DNA of 64,000 bases from Streptacidiphilus sp041262165 (lineage in GTDB: Bacteria > Actinomycetota > Actinomycetes > Streptomycetales > Streptomycetaceae): NCBI RefSeq assembly GCF_041262165.1, contig NZ_JBGCBY010000014.1:62001-126000 (forward strand), in the 5' to 3' direction. The notes under the pieces were generated by a model, which was not told where the DNA came from, did no database searches, and was given only the letters and a program-made list of their open reading frames with translations. This document shows positions 51,804 through 60,957 of the stretch, in pieces. The translations under genes and the position numbers were made by a program. How positions within the stretch are numbered: the first letter of the stretch is position 1; every line of letters starts with the position of its first letter.

Positions 51804-53363
51804 TCAGCCCAGTCCGGTCACGTTCCGTTGCTGGTCGGACGGGGTTTCGGCGGTCACCGTGGCCACCTGGACGGGGGCGCGGCGGCCGGAACCGTTGTTG
51901 CTGGTACTGCTGCCCTGGTTCTTGAGGACCAACACCAGGATCAGCACGATCAGGACGAGCACACCCACGATCACGCCTATCACCGCCGCTGCCGCGCCGC
52001 AGCCCCGGCCGCCCTCCGGAATGGGCGAGTTCGGCGTCTGTGCCGGGTTGACGAACGGGCGCGTGCCCGGCCTGGGGGTCGGCACCGGCGTGGGCACCGG
52101 CCCCATCCGCATGGGCTGCGGCTGGGGCGTCGGCGCGGACCCGTAGGGCGGCGGAGTCCGCACCCCCTGCTGCGGATAGGGCGGCGGCGTCGGCACGCCC
52201 GGCCGGGCGTACGGCGGAGGCGTGGAAACGCCGGGCTGCTGCGCGTATGGCGGCGGGGTCTGCAGGCCCTGCGGCTGGTACTGCGGCGTCGGAGCCGGGC
52301 CGTACGGCGGCGGGGTCTGCTGCGGAACCTGCTGCTGGTAGGGCTGCTGCGGCTGCGGCGGCATGGTGCCGAGCCGGCCCTGCGCCTGCGGGAACACCGC
52401 GTTCGCGCCGGACCCGCCGACCCCGGTCGCCCGCGGACCCTCGCCGATGATCAGCGGCGTGTTGGCCCCCGCACCACCCGCGCCAGACACCCGCTCGCAC
52501 TCCTCGCGCATCGCGTCGGCGTCCGGGAAGCGGTGCACCGGATCCTTCCGCAGCGCCCGCGCGACCAGCGCGTCCACGCCCGGCGGAACCGCCGCGTTGA
52601 GGGTGGACGGCGCCGGGGGCGTCTCCTGGACGTGCTGGTAGGCCATGCCCAGTGCGGAGTCGGACTCGAACGGCAGGCGGCCGGTGAGCAGTTCGAACAG
52701 CAGGCAACCGACCGAGTACAGGTCGGAGCGCGCGTCCACGGCCTTGCCGAGGGCCTGCTCCGGAGAGAGGTACTGGGGCGTGCCCACGACCATGCCGGTC
52801 TGCGTCATCGAGGTGACCCCGGACTGCATGGCACGGGCGATGCCGAAGTCCATCACCTTGACCACGCCGCGCTTCGTCAGCATGACGTTGGCGGGCTTGA
52901 TGTCGCGGTGCACCAGGCCCTGCTCGTGCGAGGCCGCGAGCGCCGCGAGGACGTCGGCGGTGATCTTCAGCGCCCGGTCGGTGGGCATCGCGCCGTGCCG
53001 GGCGATGTCGTCGCGCAGCGCGGAGCTGAGCGAGGCGCCCTCGACGTACTCCATGACGATGAAGGGGACGTGGACGCCCTCGTCGTTGACGTCCTCGCCG
53101 CTGTCGTACACCGCGACGATGTTGGTGTGGTTCAGCCGGGCCACCGCCTGCGCCTCACGGCGGAAGCGTTCACGGAACGACGGCTCCCTGCTCATCTCGC
53201 CGAGCATGGTCTTGACCGCCACCGGGCGGTCCAGGACCGTGTCGTCAGCCAGATGGACGGTCGCCATCCCGCCCTGCCCGAGCAAGTCCCGGAGCAGGTA
53301 CCGGCCGTGACCGACCGTCCGCCCCGCGCCGCCGCCCTGCCCGGTGGTGCCCTGCTCGCTCAT
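51804..53363 (-). CDS. Membrane Ser/Thr protein kinase (PknB-like, second)
   Basis: 519 residues from the ATG at 53363. Kinase domain residues 22-290: GQGGMATVHLADD, AVKTM, HRDIKPANVML, MDFGIARAM. A repetitive Pro/Gln/Tyr linker (TPPPYG- and TPPPYA-type repeats, about 330-440) precedes a transmembrane helix (VIGVIVGVLVLIVLILVLVL). The short outer tail has no sensor domain. It is paralogous to the kinase 3' of it; both could be tandem duplicates with different signals. Confidence 0.93.
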   Translation of the reverse strand: MSEQGTTGQGGGAGRTVGHGRYLLRDLLGQGGMATVHLADDTVLDRPVAVKTMLGEMSREPSFRERFRREAQAVARLNHTNIVAVYDSGEDVNDEGVHVPFIVMEYVEGASLSSALRDDIARHGAMPTDRALKITADVLAALAASHEQGLVHRDIKPANVMLTKRGVVKVMDFGIARAMQSGVTSMTQTGMVVGTPQYLSPEQALGKAVDARSDLYSVGCLLFELLTGRLPFESDSALGMAYQHVQETPPAPSTLNAAVPPGVDALVARALRKDPVHRFPDADAMREECERVSGAGGAGANTPLIIGEGPRATGVGGSGANAVFPQAQGRLGTMPPQPQQPYQQQVPQQTPPPYGPAPTPQYQPQGLQTPPPYAQQPGVSTPPPYARPGVPTPPPYPQQGVRTPPPYGSAPTPQPQPMRMGPVPTPVPTPRPGTRPFVNPAQTPNSPIPEGGRGCGAAAAVIGVIVGVLVLIVLILVLVLKNQGSSTSNNGSGRRAPVQVATVTAETPSDQQRNVTGLG

Positions 53364-53580
53364 CAGTTTCTCTCTCCCCCTCGGCACGCGAAAGCGCATG
53401 CCCGCGCGCCTGTCGGTGAGCCGCCAGGGGCCTAGGCTAGCGGCCCGCACAGACTCGCGTCGCAGCGCACCCGGACCGATCCCGGTCCGTGACCGTCTCC
53501 GAACGGACGGTCCCGGACCGGCTGCGGACCGGCGTGTGGGGGGACTGTGGACGGACTGTGGGCAGCGCTACGGATAACCG

Positions 53581-54159
53581 CTACAGATAGGGGCCGGAGC
53601 GGATCTGTCCGTGGCCGTCGTCGGAGTCGTCCATACCGGCGCCATGGGCACCGGGCGGCAGGGCCCGGCGCATCTGCTCCAGTTGGGCGCGGGCCGCCAT
53701 CTGCTGGGCGAACAGGGCGGTCTGGATGCCGTGGAACAGACCCTCCAGCCAGCCCACCAACTGCGCCTGAGCGATCCGGAGTTCGGCCTCGCTCGGGATG
53801 GCCTCCTCGGTGAACGGCAGCGACAGCCGCTCCAGTTCCTCCACCAACTCCGGTGCGAGTCCGGCTTCCAGCTCCTTCACGGAGCTCGCGTGGATCTCCT
53901 TGAGGCGGACTCGGCTGGCCTCGTCCAACGGCGCCTGCCGGACCTCCTCCAGCAGCTGCTTGATCATGCTGCCGATCCGCATGACCTTCGCCGGCTGCTC
54001 GACCATCTCCGTGATCGGGAGCTCCCGGGGCTCGCCCTCGGCCCCCTCCCCCTCGGCGGACCTTCGGCCGCCACCGGGAAGTGCTCCGACGGGCTTCCCG
54101 TCGGGGCCGACGATCAGGACCTGGGGGCCGTCTTCGGGCCGCGCGTTCGGGCTGTTCAT
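53581..54159 (-). CDS. bpa: Bacterial proteasome activator Bpa
   Basis: 192 residues. The helical Bpa core (KVMRIGSMIKQLLEEVRQAP, LERLSLPFTEEAIPSEAELR, WLEGLFHGIQTALFAQQMAA) is followed by a disordered tail ending GPYL, the site that docks into the 20S alpha ring (HbYX-like, usually GQYL). It opens the proteasome gate without ATP. The proteasome genes are elsewhere. Confidence 0.92.
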   Translation of the reverse strand: MNSPNARPEDGPQVLIVGPDGKPVGALPGGGRRSAEGEGAEGEPRELPITEMVEQPAKVMRIGSMIKQLLEEVRQAPLDEASRVRLKEIHASSVKELEAGLAPELVEELERLSLPFTEEAIPSEAELRIAQAQLVGWLEGLFHGIQTALFAQQMAARAQLEQMRRALPPGAHGAGMDDSDDGHGQIRSGPYL

Positions 54160-54239
54160 GGCGTCATTCTGCCCCAACAGGCGGCCCACGGGTGTAGCAC
54201 CCCGCAGAACGGGTGTACGCCGTCGACGCCGAATGCCCG

Positions 54240-55061
54240 CTACAGCCGGCGCAACCGCCAGCCGAAGAGCGCCGCGCCACAGCCGATGAGCGCCAGACCG
54301 ACCCCGAGCGGCATCAGCCGACGGCTCAGTCCGACTGTCTGCCTGGCAGCCGCACGGTTGTTCGCCGGCAGAGCGTCGAGCCCGGCGAGTGGCGCGACGA
54401 GTGCCTGGGGGCCGAGCGGGGGCGGCCCGTTCCCGACCGGGAGCCAGGGCGCCGGCCCGGAGGAAACGGGGCCCGGCTCGCCGGGCGGCGGGGCGGCCGT
54501 CTCCGGCCCCTCGGGCGCGGTGGACGGCGGGGTCGTCGGGGTCGTCGGGCGCGGCGTGGCGGCAGCCGGCGGGCCGCTGTGCGGGGTGGCTGCGGGAAAC
54601 AGCGGCCCGAGCACCGGGACCGGGAGCACCGGGAGCGGCTCCGGCACGCTCGACGGCGGGGTAGTGGCCGGGGTGCTGGACGCAGCGCTCGGCGGGGTAC
54701 TCGGTGTGCTGGTCGGCGTCCCGCCTGCGCCGGCGGTGGGAGCGCCGTCGGGTGGCGGGACCGGCGGTACCTGCGGTGGGCGGCCGGGCGATCCGGGCCG
54801 TTGACGCGAGCCGCCGGGCCAGACAAGCCGGACGTGTCCGCCGCCCGGCAGCGAGACCAGCAGCCCGCCGGACCCGTACGGATCCGGCGGCTGGACGCCG
54901 GGGTTTCTCGGCGTGGCCGCCACCCCCTGCGGCGCCGTGCCGTAGAGAAGGCCCGTCCCGAGCAGCACCGCGAGGCCAAACACGACGGTGAGGGCGAGGA
55001 CGTGACGGAGGATGCTGCGAGAGGTCCGAGGAGTCCGAGGAGTCGTGTCCACGCCGTACAC
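54240..55061 (-). CDS. Pro/Thr-rich membrane-anchored protein of unknown function
   Basis: 273 residues. An N-terminal membrane helix (RHVLALTVVFGLAVLLGTGL, about 18-38) and a C-terminal one (LMPLGVGLALIGCGAALFGW) flank a long Pro/Thr/Ser-rich segment with STPSTPPSAASSTPA-type composition. It would span the cell wall as a tethered linker. No catalytic domain is visible. A short G-rich element (GGGHVRLVWPGG) near residue 75 could be a small beta motif. Confidence 0.6.
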   Translation of the reverse strand: MYGVDTTPRTPRTSRSILRHVLALTVVFGLAVLLGTGLLYGTAPQGVAATPRNPGVQPPDPYGSGGLLVSLPGGGHVRLVWPGGSRQRPGSPGRPPQVPPVPPPDGAPTAGAGGTPTSTPSTPPSAASSTPATTPPSSVPEPLPVLPVPVLGPLFPAATPHSGPPAAATPRPTTPTTPPSTAPEGPETAAPPPGEPGPVSSGPAPWLPVGNGPPPLGPQALVAPLAGLDALPANNRAAARQTVGLSRRLMPLGVGLALIGCGAALFGWRLRRL

Positions 55062-55631
55062 CCTTCAGACCGCTGTCGGCCCCTGCACGGAGGGCATACC
55101 GGCCAGCACCCGACAGTAGTATCCCTGCGACACTCCCATATATCTTTATATCCGGCATTTTGGACAGAGCGTGGGCGACCGGGCTCAGAGTCACGCCTGA
55201 AGCAGCACCTCGCCCCGCCGGCAGCTTGCAGAGGTCCAGTTCGCCCTTGGTCCCGCCCCGCAGTCCGACGACGAGGCGTCCGTTCACAGCCAGGGCGTCC
55301 CGTTGCGCCCCAGGTAGGCCGCGGCCCGTGGTGTCGAGGCGGAATGCGCGCAGAAAAGGCATAGTTCCGCCGCAGACAGGCGACGGTTCACACCATACTC
55401 ACGCCCTTCCGGGGCACCCGCGAACCTTTTCCACCTCATTGCGCCCATTGCGCTTGGTGGGCGAATTCGCGCAGCCGAGCCCTGAGGAATTGCCCCGCGC
55501 GCCCGCGTGGTCAACGCCCAGGGCGCCCCACTCACTTGCGAATGTGCTTGCTATGCTCCGCCTGCCCTATTGGGCCGCTGTGATTACCACAGGGGCAGGC
55601 TTTGCGCGAATAGAGGGGGAAAGCAGGCAAA
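55062..55631. other. Gene-free gap with a decayed quinone-oxidoreductase fragment
   Basis: 570 bases with no intact gene. An A/T-rich block at 55134-55165 (ATATATCTTTATATC) and a GC-poor stretch near 55560-55630 probably contain promoters. The pseudogene fragment at 55210-55320 lies inside. Confidence 0.6.
55210..55320 (-). pseudogene. Fragment of a zinc-free quinone oxidoreductase gene
   Basis: Reading from 55320 down, AYLGRN and, after a frame change, DALAVNGRLVVGLRGGTKGE then LDLCKLPAGRGA align with YLDRN...LDALAVNGRLVVIGMQGG and ELNLGKLMAKRAA of the intact oxidoreductase at 59826-60791. The nucleotide sequences also align through about 100 bases with a few small indels. Both ends and the cofactor domain are gone, so it is a decayed relic, unlikely to be functional. 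Confidence 0.6.
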
Positions 55632-58600
55632 ATGCCAGCAACCACCATACGCAGATTCAGACGCGGACGCCTGTGGGGGGTGCTCACGCTGCTCGTCGCG
55701 GTCCTGGCCGCGCTCGTCGGCCCGACCGGTACCGCGTACGCGGTCGCGTCCCAGCCGACCACGAAGGCGACTGCGACGGCGACGCCGACACGAACATCCA
55801 CTGCGACGACCAAGCCCGCGCCCAGCACGTCGGCGACCGCCGCCGCGAAGCCGAAGCTCGTCACCAAGCCCACCGCGCCGGTGAAGGCACAGATCCCCAC
55901 CGGCCCCAAGGCGGACGCGAAGAAGCTCAGCGCCGCGGCCGTCAGGAGCGCCATCGCCCACAGCAGTGTGCCCGACACCTGCTCCGGCCCCATCACGGCG
56001 GACACGGTCTACCCCTGCACCACGCCCTCGGCCGGCGGCACCGACACGTACACGCTGACTCTGCCGAACGCGACCGACCTGTTGCTGGTGCGAGCCACGT
56101 CGACCGGCGGCAATGCCCTGCCGATTACCATCAACGCGCCTGACAGCAGTGTCGTCACCTGTCAGCAGCCCTACGGGCACCAGAACTCGCAGTGCGCCAC
56201 CGCCCAGGCCGGAACCTACACGGTGCGGGTTCAGAACGGGGGCGGTGCCTACACGCTTGCCTATACCCCGCTGCTCTCCGATGCCTCCTGCACGGTCGCT
56301 GACCCCTCATTCTCCGCGCCGACGCTCCAGGGTGCGGTTGCCGCGAGCACGACTGGCAACTGCTACACGCTGGCCATGACCAGCGGCAGCGTGCTCCACG
56401 TCGGCCTGTCCTCCACGCCGTGGCAAGACCTGACCGTGGCCGTCTATGACGCGACCGGCACGCAGATCTGCATCGACGACGAGGGTGACTGCACCCTGAC
56501 CGGCACCGCCCCATACCGCGTGCTCGCCAGCAACGACTACGGGCAAGCGGTCACATACTTCCTCCAACTGAACAGCGTCTCCCAGCCGCAGGGCTGCCTG
56601 ACGGTGACCCAGCAGACCTACGGCACCGTGCCGGACTCGAGCTCCGCCGTGGCCTGCCGAACCCTGACCGTCACCACAGCCGACCAGTACCAGGTGTACG
56701 CGGCAACCTCCCAATTCGGGGGCATCAGCGGCACGCTCTACCACCCCGACGGCACCGCGGCCTGCACCAACTCCGGCTCGACCTGCCAACTGGTTCCCGG
56801 AACCTACGACTTCGTGGCAACCGAGTACCCCGCGTCCACCCCGCCCTTCGGCGTCGTCTTCATCGCAGCGGACGAGAGCCGCGGCTGCACCGCGACGGGT
56901 GACACCGGCTTCGCCTCCGGCCCCGCGACGGGCGGCTTCAGCGGGATCGCCGAGGAGATCTGCCTGACCCTGCCGACCGCCTCCGGGAAGTCGGACTACA
57001 TATTCGACCAACCGACCGCAGACGGCAGCAATCCGCAGATGCAGGTCGTGGACGCGACCGGCGCCCAGCAGTGCCCGAGCGCATCGTTCAACTACGCCAC
57101 CTGCCAGCTCACCGGCACCGCGCCGTTCCGCGCGCTCCTGTCGGCCCAGGAAGCCACGGGTGGTTACCAGCTCCTGCTGCAACGCACGGATTCCTCCTCC
57201 GGTTGCGCCGTCTGGCCCCAGTCCGGATTCGGCGGATCCTGGGGAGCAGAGGTCTCGCTCACCGTCAGCTCGTACGTCAAGTGCCTGAGCATCCCCGCGA
57301 ACCAGCACTCCGTCGGGGAGATGATCGACTACCAGAACATCGCGAACAAGGTCGACGGGAACATCACCGTCAACGACCCGAGCGGCAAGCAGATCTGCAT
57401 AGGCTTCAGCACCGCCATCTGTTCCTACGCGCCCGGCGTCGCTTACACCGCCCTGGTGGAGGGCGTCAAGCTCACCGGCAGCGACACGTACAAAGTGGTG
57501 CGACGCGACGTGTCGCGGACGGCAAGTTGCTCCACCCCGGCGTCCACGACCGTGGGCGGCCCGTCCACGGGCTTCCTGCTGACCTCTGCCCTGGACGCGG
57601 TATGCGTTCGGATCACCGCGGCGGCCACGGACAAGATCTGGACATCCGCCAGGGCCAACGTCCCGGCACCGGCTGGTGCGGTACTGGAGGTCGCCGACGC
57701 CACAGGCTCCATCATCTGCCGCCAGTGGGGCGTCTCCTGCCAGGTCACTGGATCCACCTCGTATCAGGTGATCGTGATCGCGTCGGGGTACGCGGGGATC
57801 ACTATCCCCGCGCGCGTGGACACCTGGCGGGTGGGCACCGCGGCCGGCTGGGCATCGGAGTGCACAGCACACCAGCTGTCCGCGAACGGATTCGCCCCGC
57901 AGAACGGATCCTTGACCGAGACCTCGACTGGCTACTGCGCCGTGGTTCAGATGCCGACCTCGGAGCTGCTCGGCGTCGGAATCGTCACGCCGACGCATAC
58001 CGGCAGTCCGTGGGTGAGCATGTACGACAACGCCGACTGGACGAACGGCATCGGAATTTGCAACATCGGCGGCGGGGGCAACAACTTCAGCTTCCAATGC
58101 CAGACACCATCGAGCACAACGGACCAAGCGGTCATGATGGTGACGCCGGGCAACTCGCCGACACCGATCGACTACGTCATGCAGGGTGTATGCGAACGGA
58201 ATTGCGCCACTCCCCCCGCAGCCGTGACGCTGAACTCCCTCTCGCCCGCCGTCGGACCAGCCGGGACACAGAACCAGGTCGTCGTGCATGGAACCGGCCT
58301 GAATCTGGGCACCGAGCTGGATCTCGCCAGCAACGGCACTGTGGTGAGCAACTACCAGGTAAACCAGGTGGTGTCCGCCAGCCCTGACGGCACCTCGCTC
58401 ACCGTGCTGCTCTCCACCGCCGGTCTCACGCCGGGCAAGTACGACCTGATGCTGGACGGCGTCGGTTACTCCGTCGGAACCCCTTCGCCGGGATACCTGC
58501 CCGGCGCCTACACCGTCACGGCCGCTCCGACGCCGCAGCCCAACAGCCTGTTCGTGCCCCTGACGCCGTCGCGGATCCTGGACACCCGGTCGGGACTGGG

Positions 58601-59666
58601 TGCGCCGAAGGCCCGTGTCGGCGCGCGCCAGACGGTGAAGCTACAGGTCGACGGCGTGGCCGGGGTTCCCGCAAGCGGCGTCACCGCGGTCGCGATGAAC
58701 GTCACCGAGGTCAACGCGGCCGGCGCAGGCTTCGTCACCGTCTACCCCGACGGCAAGAGCCTCCCCACCGTGTCCAACCTCAACTTCAACGCCGGACAGA
58801 CGATCCCCAACCTCGTCGTCATCCCCGTCATCAACGGAAAAATCGATCTCTACAACGGCTCCAGCGGCGCCGTCGACCTGCTCGCCGACATCACCGGCTA
58901 CTACTCCACCAGCGGCTCGGGCTCCGCGCTGACCACGGTCGGCCCCTCGCGGATCCTGGACACGCGGTCAGGACTGGGTGCGCCGAAGGTCCGTGTCGGC
59001 GCGCGCCAGACGGTGAAGCTACAGGTCGACGGCGTGGCCGGGGTTCCCGCAAGCGGCGTCACCGCGGTCGCGATGAACGTCACCGAGGTCAACGCGGCCG
59101 GCGCAGGCTTCGTCACCGTCTACCCCGACGGCAAGAGTCTCCCCACCGTGTCCAACCTCAACTTCAACGCCGGACAGACGATCCCCAACCTCGTCGTCGT
59201 CCCTGTCATCGACGGAAAAATCGATCTCTACAACGGCTCCAGCGGCGCCGTCGACCTGCTCGCCGACATCACCGGCTACTACTCCACCGGCGGCTCGGGC
59301 TTCCAGACCGTCGGGCCGGTACGGGTGATGGACACCCGCACCGGGCTCGGCAGGGCCGGCGGGGCGATCGTCCCTGGCGGAGCCGCCAGCCTGTCCGTCA
59401 TGGACCTGCCGGGGACGCCGGTTCCGGGCACGGTCACCGCTGTCGTGCTGAACGTGACCGTAACCGGGCCCACGAGCGGGGGCTTCCTCACGGTGTTCCC
59501 GAACAGCCAGCCGCTGCCGACTGTCTCCAACCTCAACTTCAGTGCCGGACAGACGATCCCCAACCTGGTCGTCGTCCCCGTTATCAACGGAAAGATCGAC
59601 TTCTACAACGGCTCCGCAGGAACCGTCCAGGTCATCGCCGATCTGGACGGCTACTACACCACGTAG
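55632..59666 (+). CDS. Large secreted modular protein with tandem C-terminal repeats
   Basis: 1344 residues. A signal peptide (about 1-38, ending TAYA-VA) and a Thr/Ala/Pro linker precede about seven Cys-containing modules of ~100 residues (about 115-860) resembling PPC-type beta domains (TCQLTGTAPFRALLSAQEAT and similar). An IPT-like segment (LNSLSPAVGPAGTQNQVVVH) follows near 870-960. Three ~115-residue modules (about 972-1095, 1099-1222, 1223-1344) each run from ILDTRSGLG or VMDTRTGLG to GYY. No catalytic domain is visible. Likely an extracellular adhesion or scaffold protein; function unknown. Confidence 0.8.
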   Translation: MPATTIRRFRRGRLWGVLTLLVAVLAALVGPTGTAYAVASQPTTKATATATPTRTSTATTKPAPSTSATAAAKPKLVTKPTAPVKAQIPTGPKADAKKLSAAAVRSAIAHSSVPDTCSGPITADTVYPCTTPSAGGTDTYTLTLPNATDLLLVRATSTGGNALPITINAPDSSVVTCQQPYGHQNSQCATAQAGTYTVRVQNGGGAYTLAYTPLLSDASCTVADPSFSAPTLQGAVAASTTGNCYTLAMTSGSVLHVGLSSTPWQDLTVAVYDATGTQICIDDEGDCTLTGTAPYRVLASNDYGQAVTYFLQLNSVSQPQGCLTVTQQTYGTVPDSSSAVACRTLTVTTADQYQVYAATSQFGGISGTLYHPDGTAACTNSGSTCQLVPGTYDFVATEYPASTPPFGVVFIAADESRGCTATGDTGFASGPATGGFSGIAEEICLTLPTASGKSDYIFDQPTADGSNPQMQVVDATGAQQCPSASFNYATCQLTGTAPFRALLSAQEATGGYQLLLQRTDSSSGCAVWPQSGFGGSWGAEVSLTVSSYVKCLSIPANQHSVGEMIDYQNIANKVDGNITVNDPSGKQICIGFSTAICSYAPGVAYTALVEGVKLTGSDTYKVVRRDVSRTASCSTPASTTVGGPSTGFLLTSALDAVCVRITAAATDKIWTSARANVPAPAGAVLEVADATGSIICRQWGVSCQVTGSTSYQVIVIASGYAGITIPARVDTWRVGTAAGWASECTAHQLSANGFAPQNGSLTETSTGYCAVVQMPTSELLGVGIVTPTHTGSPWVSMYDNADWTNGIGICNIGGGGNNFSFQCQTPSSTTDQAVMMVTPGNSPTPIDYVMQGVCERNCATPPAAVTLNSLSPAVGPAGTQNQVVVHGTGLNLGTELDLASNGTVVSNYQVNQVVSASPDGTSLTVLLSTAGLTPGKYDLMLDGVGYSVGTPSPGYLPGAYTVTAAPTPQPNSLFVPLTPSRILDTRSGLGAPKARVGARQTVKLQVDGVAGVPASGVTAVAMNVTEVNAAGAGFVTVYPDGKSLPTVSNLNFNAGQTIPNLVVIPVINGKIDLYNGSSGAVDLLADITGYYSTSGSGSALTTVGPSRILDTRSGLGAPKVRVGARQTVKLQVDGVAGVPASGVTAVAMNVTEVNAAGAGFVTVYPDGKSLPTVSNLNFNAGQTIPNLVVVPVIDGKIDLYNGSSGAVDLLADITGYYSTGGSGFQTVGPVRVMDTRTGLGRAGGAIVPGGAASLSVMDLPGTPVPGTVTAVVLNVTVTGPTSGGFLTVFPNSQPLPTVSNLNFSAGQTIPNLVVVPVINGKIDFYNGSAGTVQVIADLDGYYTT
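58569..59298 (+). repeat. 378-bp near-identical tandem duplication inside the large secreted protein gene
   Basis: 58569-58920 and 58947-59298 are almost identical in DNA sequence and are offset by exactly 378 bases (126 codons). The third module downstream (59301 on) is related in protein but diverged in DNA, so the first two look like a recent duplication or gene conversion. Confidence 0.85.
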
Positions 59667-59684
59667 GCGCTCGTCCGTCATCCG

Positions 59685-59730
59685 CTGCGCCCGTGGCCGT
59701 TCCCTTGCGGAACGACGGCCACGGGCGCAG
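59685..59730 (+). terminator. Terminator of the large secreted protein gene
   Basis: A perfect 16-bp stem, CTGCGCCCGTGGCCGT (59685-59700) with its complement (59715-59730), has a 14-base loop 18 bases after the stop. Confidence 0.85.
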
Positions 59731-59772
59731 TGCTGTCCTGCCCCGCGCACGGGCGTCCGGCCGCGCGGCGCG

Positions 59773-59799
59773 GGAGCCGACCGTGCAACGGTCGGCTCC
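59773..59799 (-). terminator. Terminator of the quinone oxidoreductase gene
   Basis: A 12-bp stem, GGAGCCGACCGT (59773-59784) with ACGGTCGGCTCC (59788-59799), has a GCA loop. It lies just past the stop of the convergent oxidoreductase gene. Confidence 0.75.
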
Positions 59800-59825
59800 G
59801 CAGCAGTTCTCGGCTGCGCCGGGGC

Positions 59826-60791
59826 TCAGACCTGCAGCAGGATCTTGCCGATGTGGGTGCTGCTCTCCATCAGGCGGTGAGCCTCGGCGGCGTCGGCGAG
59901 CGGGAACACCCGGTCCACCACCGGGAGGACCCGGCCGTTCTCCAGCAGGGGCCAGACGTGCTCGCGCACCGCTGCCACGATCGCGGCCTTCTCGTCCAGC
60001 GGGCGGGCGCGCAGGCTGGTGGCCACGATCGCGGCGCGCTTGGCCATCAGCTTGCCGAGGTTCAGCTCCGCTGTGACGCCGCCCTGCATGCCGATGACGA
60101 CCAGGCGGCCGTTGACGGCCAAGGCGTCCAGGTTGCGGTCCAGGTACTTCGCACCGATCACGTCGAGGATCACGTCGGCGCCATTCGGGCCCACTGCCTC
60201 GACGAAGTCCTGCTCGCGGTAGTTGATCAGCGCGTCCGCGCCCAGAGCCCGGCAGGCTTCCAGCTTCTCCGCACTGCCGGCCGTCACCGCGACCATCGCG
60301 CCGATCGCCTTGCCCAGCTGGATCGCCATGGTTCCGATACCGCTGCTACCACCGTGGACCAGCAGGGTCTCGCCGGGGCGCAGATGGGCCAGCATGAACA
60401 CATTGGCCCAGACGGTGCAGACGACCTCGGGCAGGGCGGCAGCCTCGACCAGGTCGACACCCTTGGGCACCGGCAGCAGCTGGCCCGCCGGCACGGCTAC
60501 CCGTTCCGCGTACCCGCCACCCGACAGCAGCGCGCATACCTCTTCGCCGACCGCCCAACCGCTCACCCCGGTGCCGACGGCGACAATGCGCCCCGAGCAC
60601 TCCAGTCCCGGATACGGTGACGCGCCGGGCGGAGGGTTGTAGAAGCCCTGACGCTGCAACAGGTCCGCCCGGTTCACCGCGGAGGCCGCCACCTCCACCA
60701 GCACCTCCCCGTCCCCGGGCGCCGGATCGGGCACCTCGCTCCAGACCAGCACCTCGGGACCGCCCGGCTCAGAAATCGTGATCGCTCGCAT
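59826..60791 (-). CDS. NADPH:quinone oxidoreductase (zeta-crystallin type)
   Basis: 321 residues from the ATG at 60791. It opens MRAITISEPGGPEVL; the GroES-like domain includes YPGLECSGRIVAVG, and the nucleotide-binding domain has VHGGSSGIGTMAIQLGKAIG with a Gly-rich loop. No zinc-ligand cluster is present, as in the PIG3/quinone oxidoreductase subgroup. A decayed relative lies at 55210-55320. Confidence 0.9.
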   Translation of the reverse strand: MRAITISEPGGPEVLVWSEVPDPAPGDGEVLVEVAASAVNRADLLQRQGFYNPPPGASPYPGLECSGRIVAVGTGVSGWAVGEEVCALLSGGGYAERVAVPAGQLLPVPKGVDLVEAAALPEVVCTVWANVFMLAHLRPGETLLVHGGSSGIGTMAIQLGKAIGAMVAVTAGSAEKLEACRALGADALINYREQDFVEAVGPNGADVILDVIGAKYLDRNLDALAVNGRLVVIGMQGGVTAELNLGKLMAKRAAIVATSLRARPLDEKAAIVAAVREHVWPLLENGRVLPVVDRVFPLADAAEAHRLMESSTHIGKILLQV

Positions 60792-60957
60792 GGTCGCGAC
60801 GCTACCCGCCACGGAGGCGGTGCCACCACCAGCCGCGCAGCGCGAGGACGACCCGGCGGCCGACCTGTTCAGCGGCGCCGCGAACCTGTGGCGGGCAGCA
60901 TGACCTGGCGGAGTACCGCCTCGCCCGTGGCGGGAGGCTGCTCACGGCTCCTCCGGC

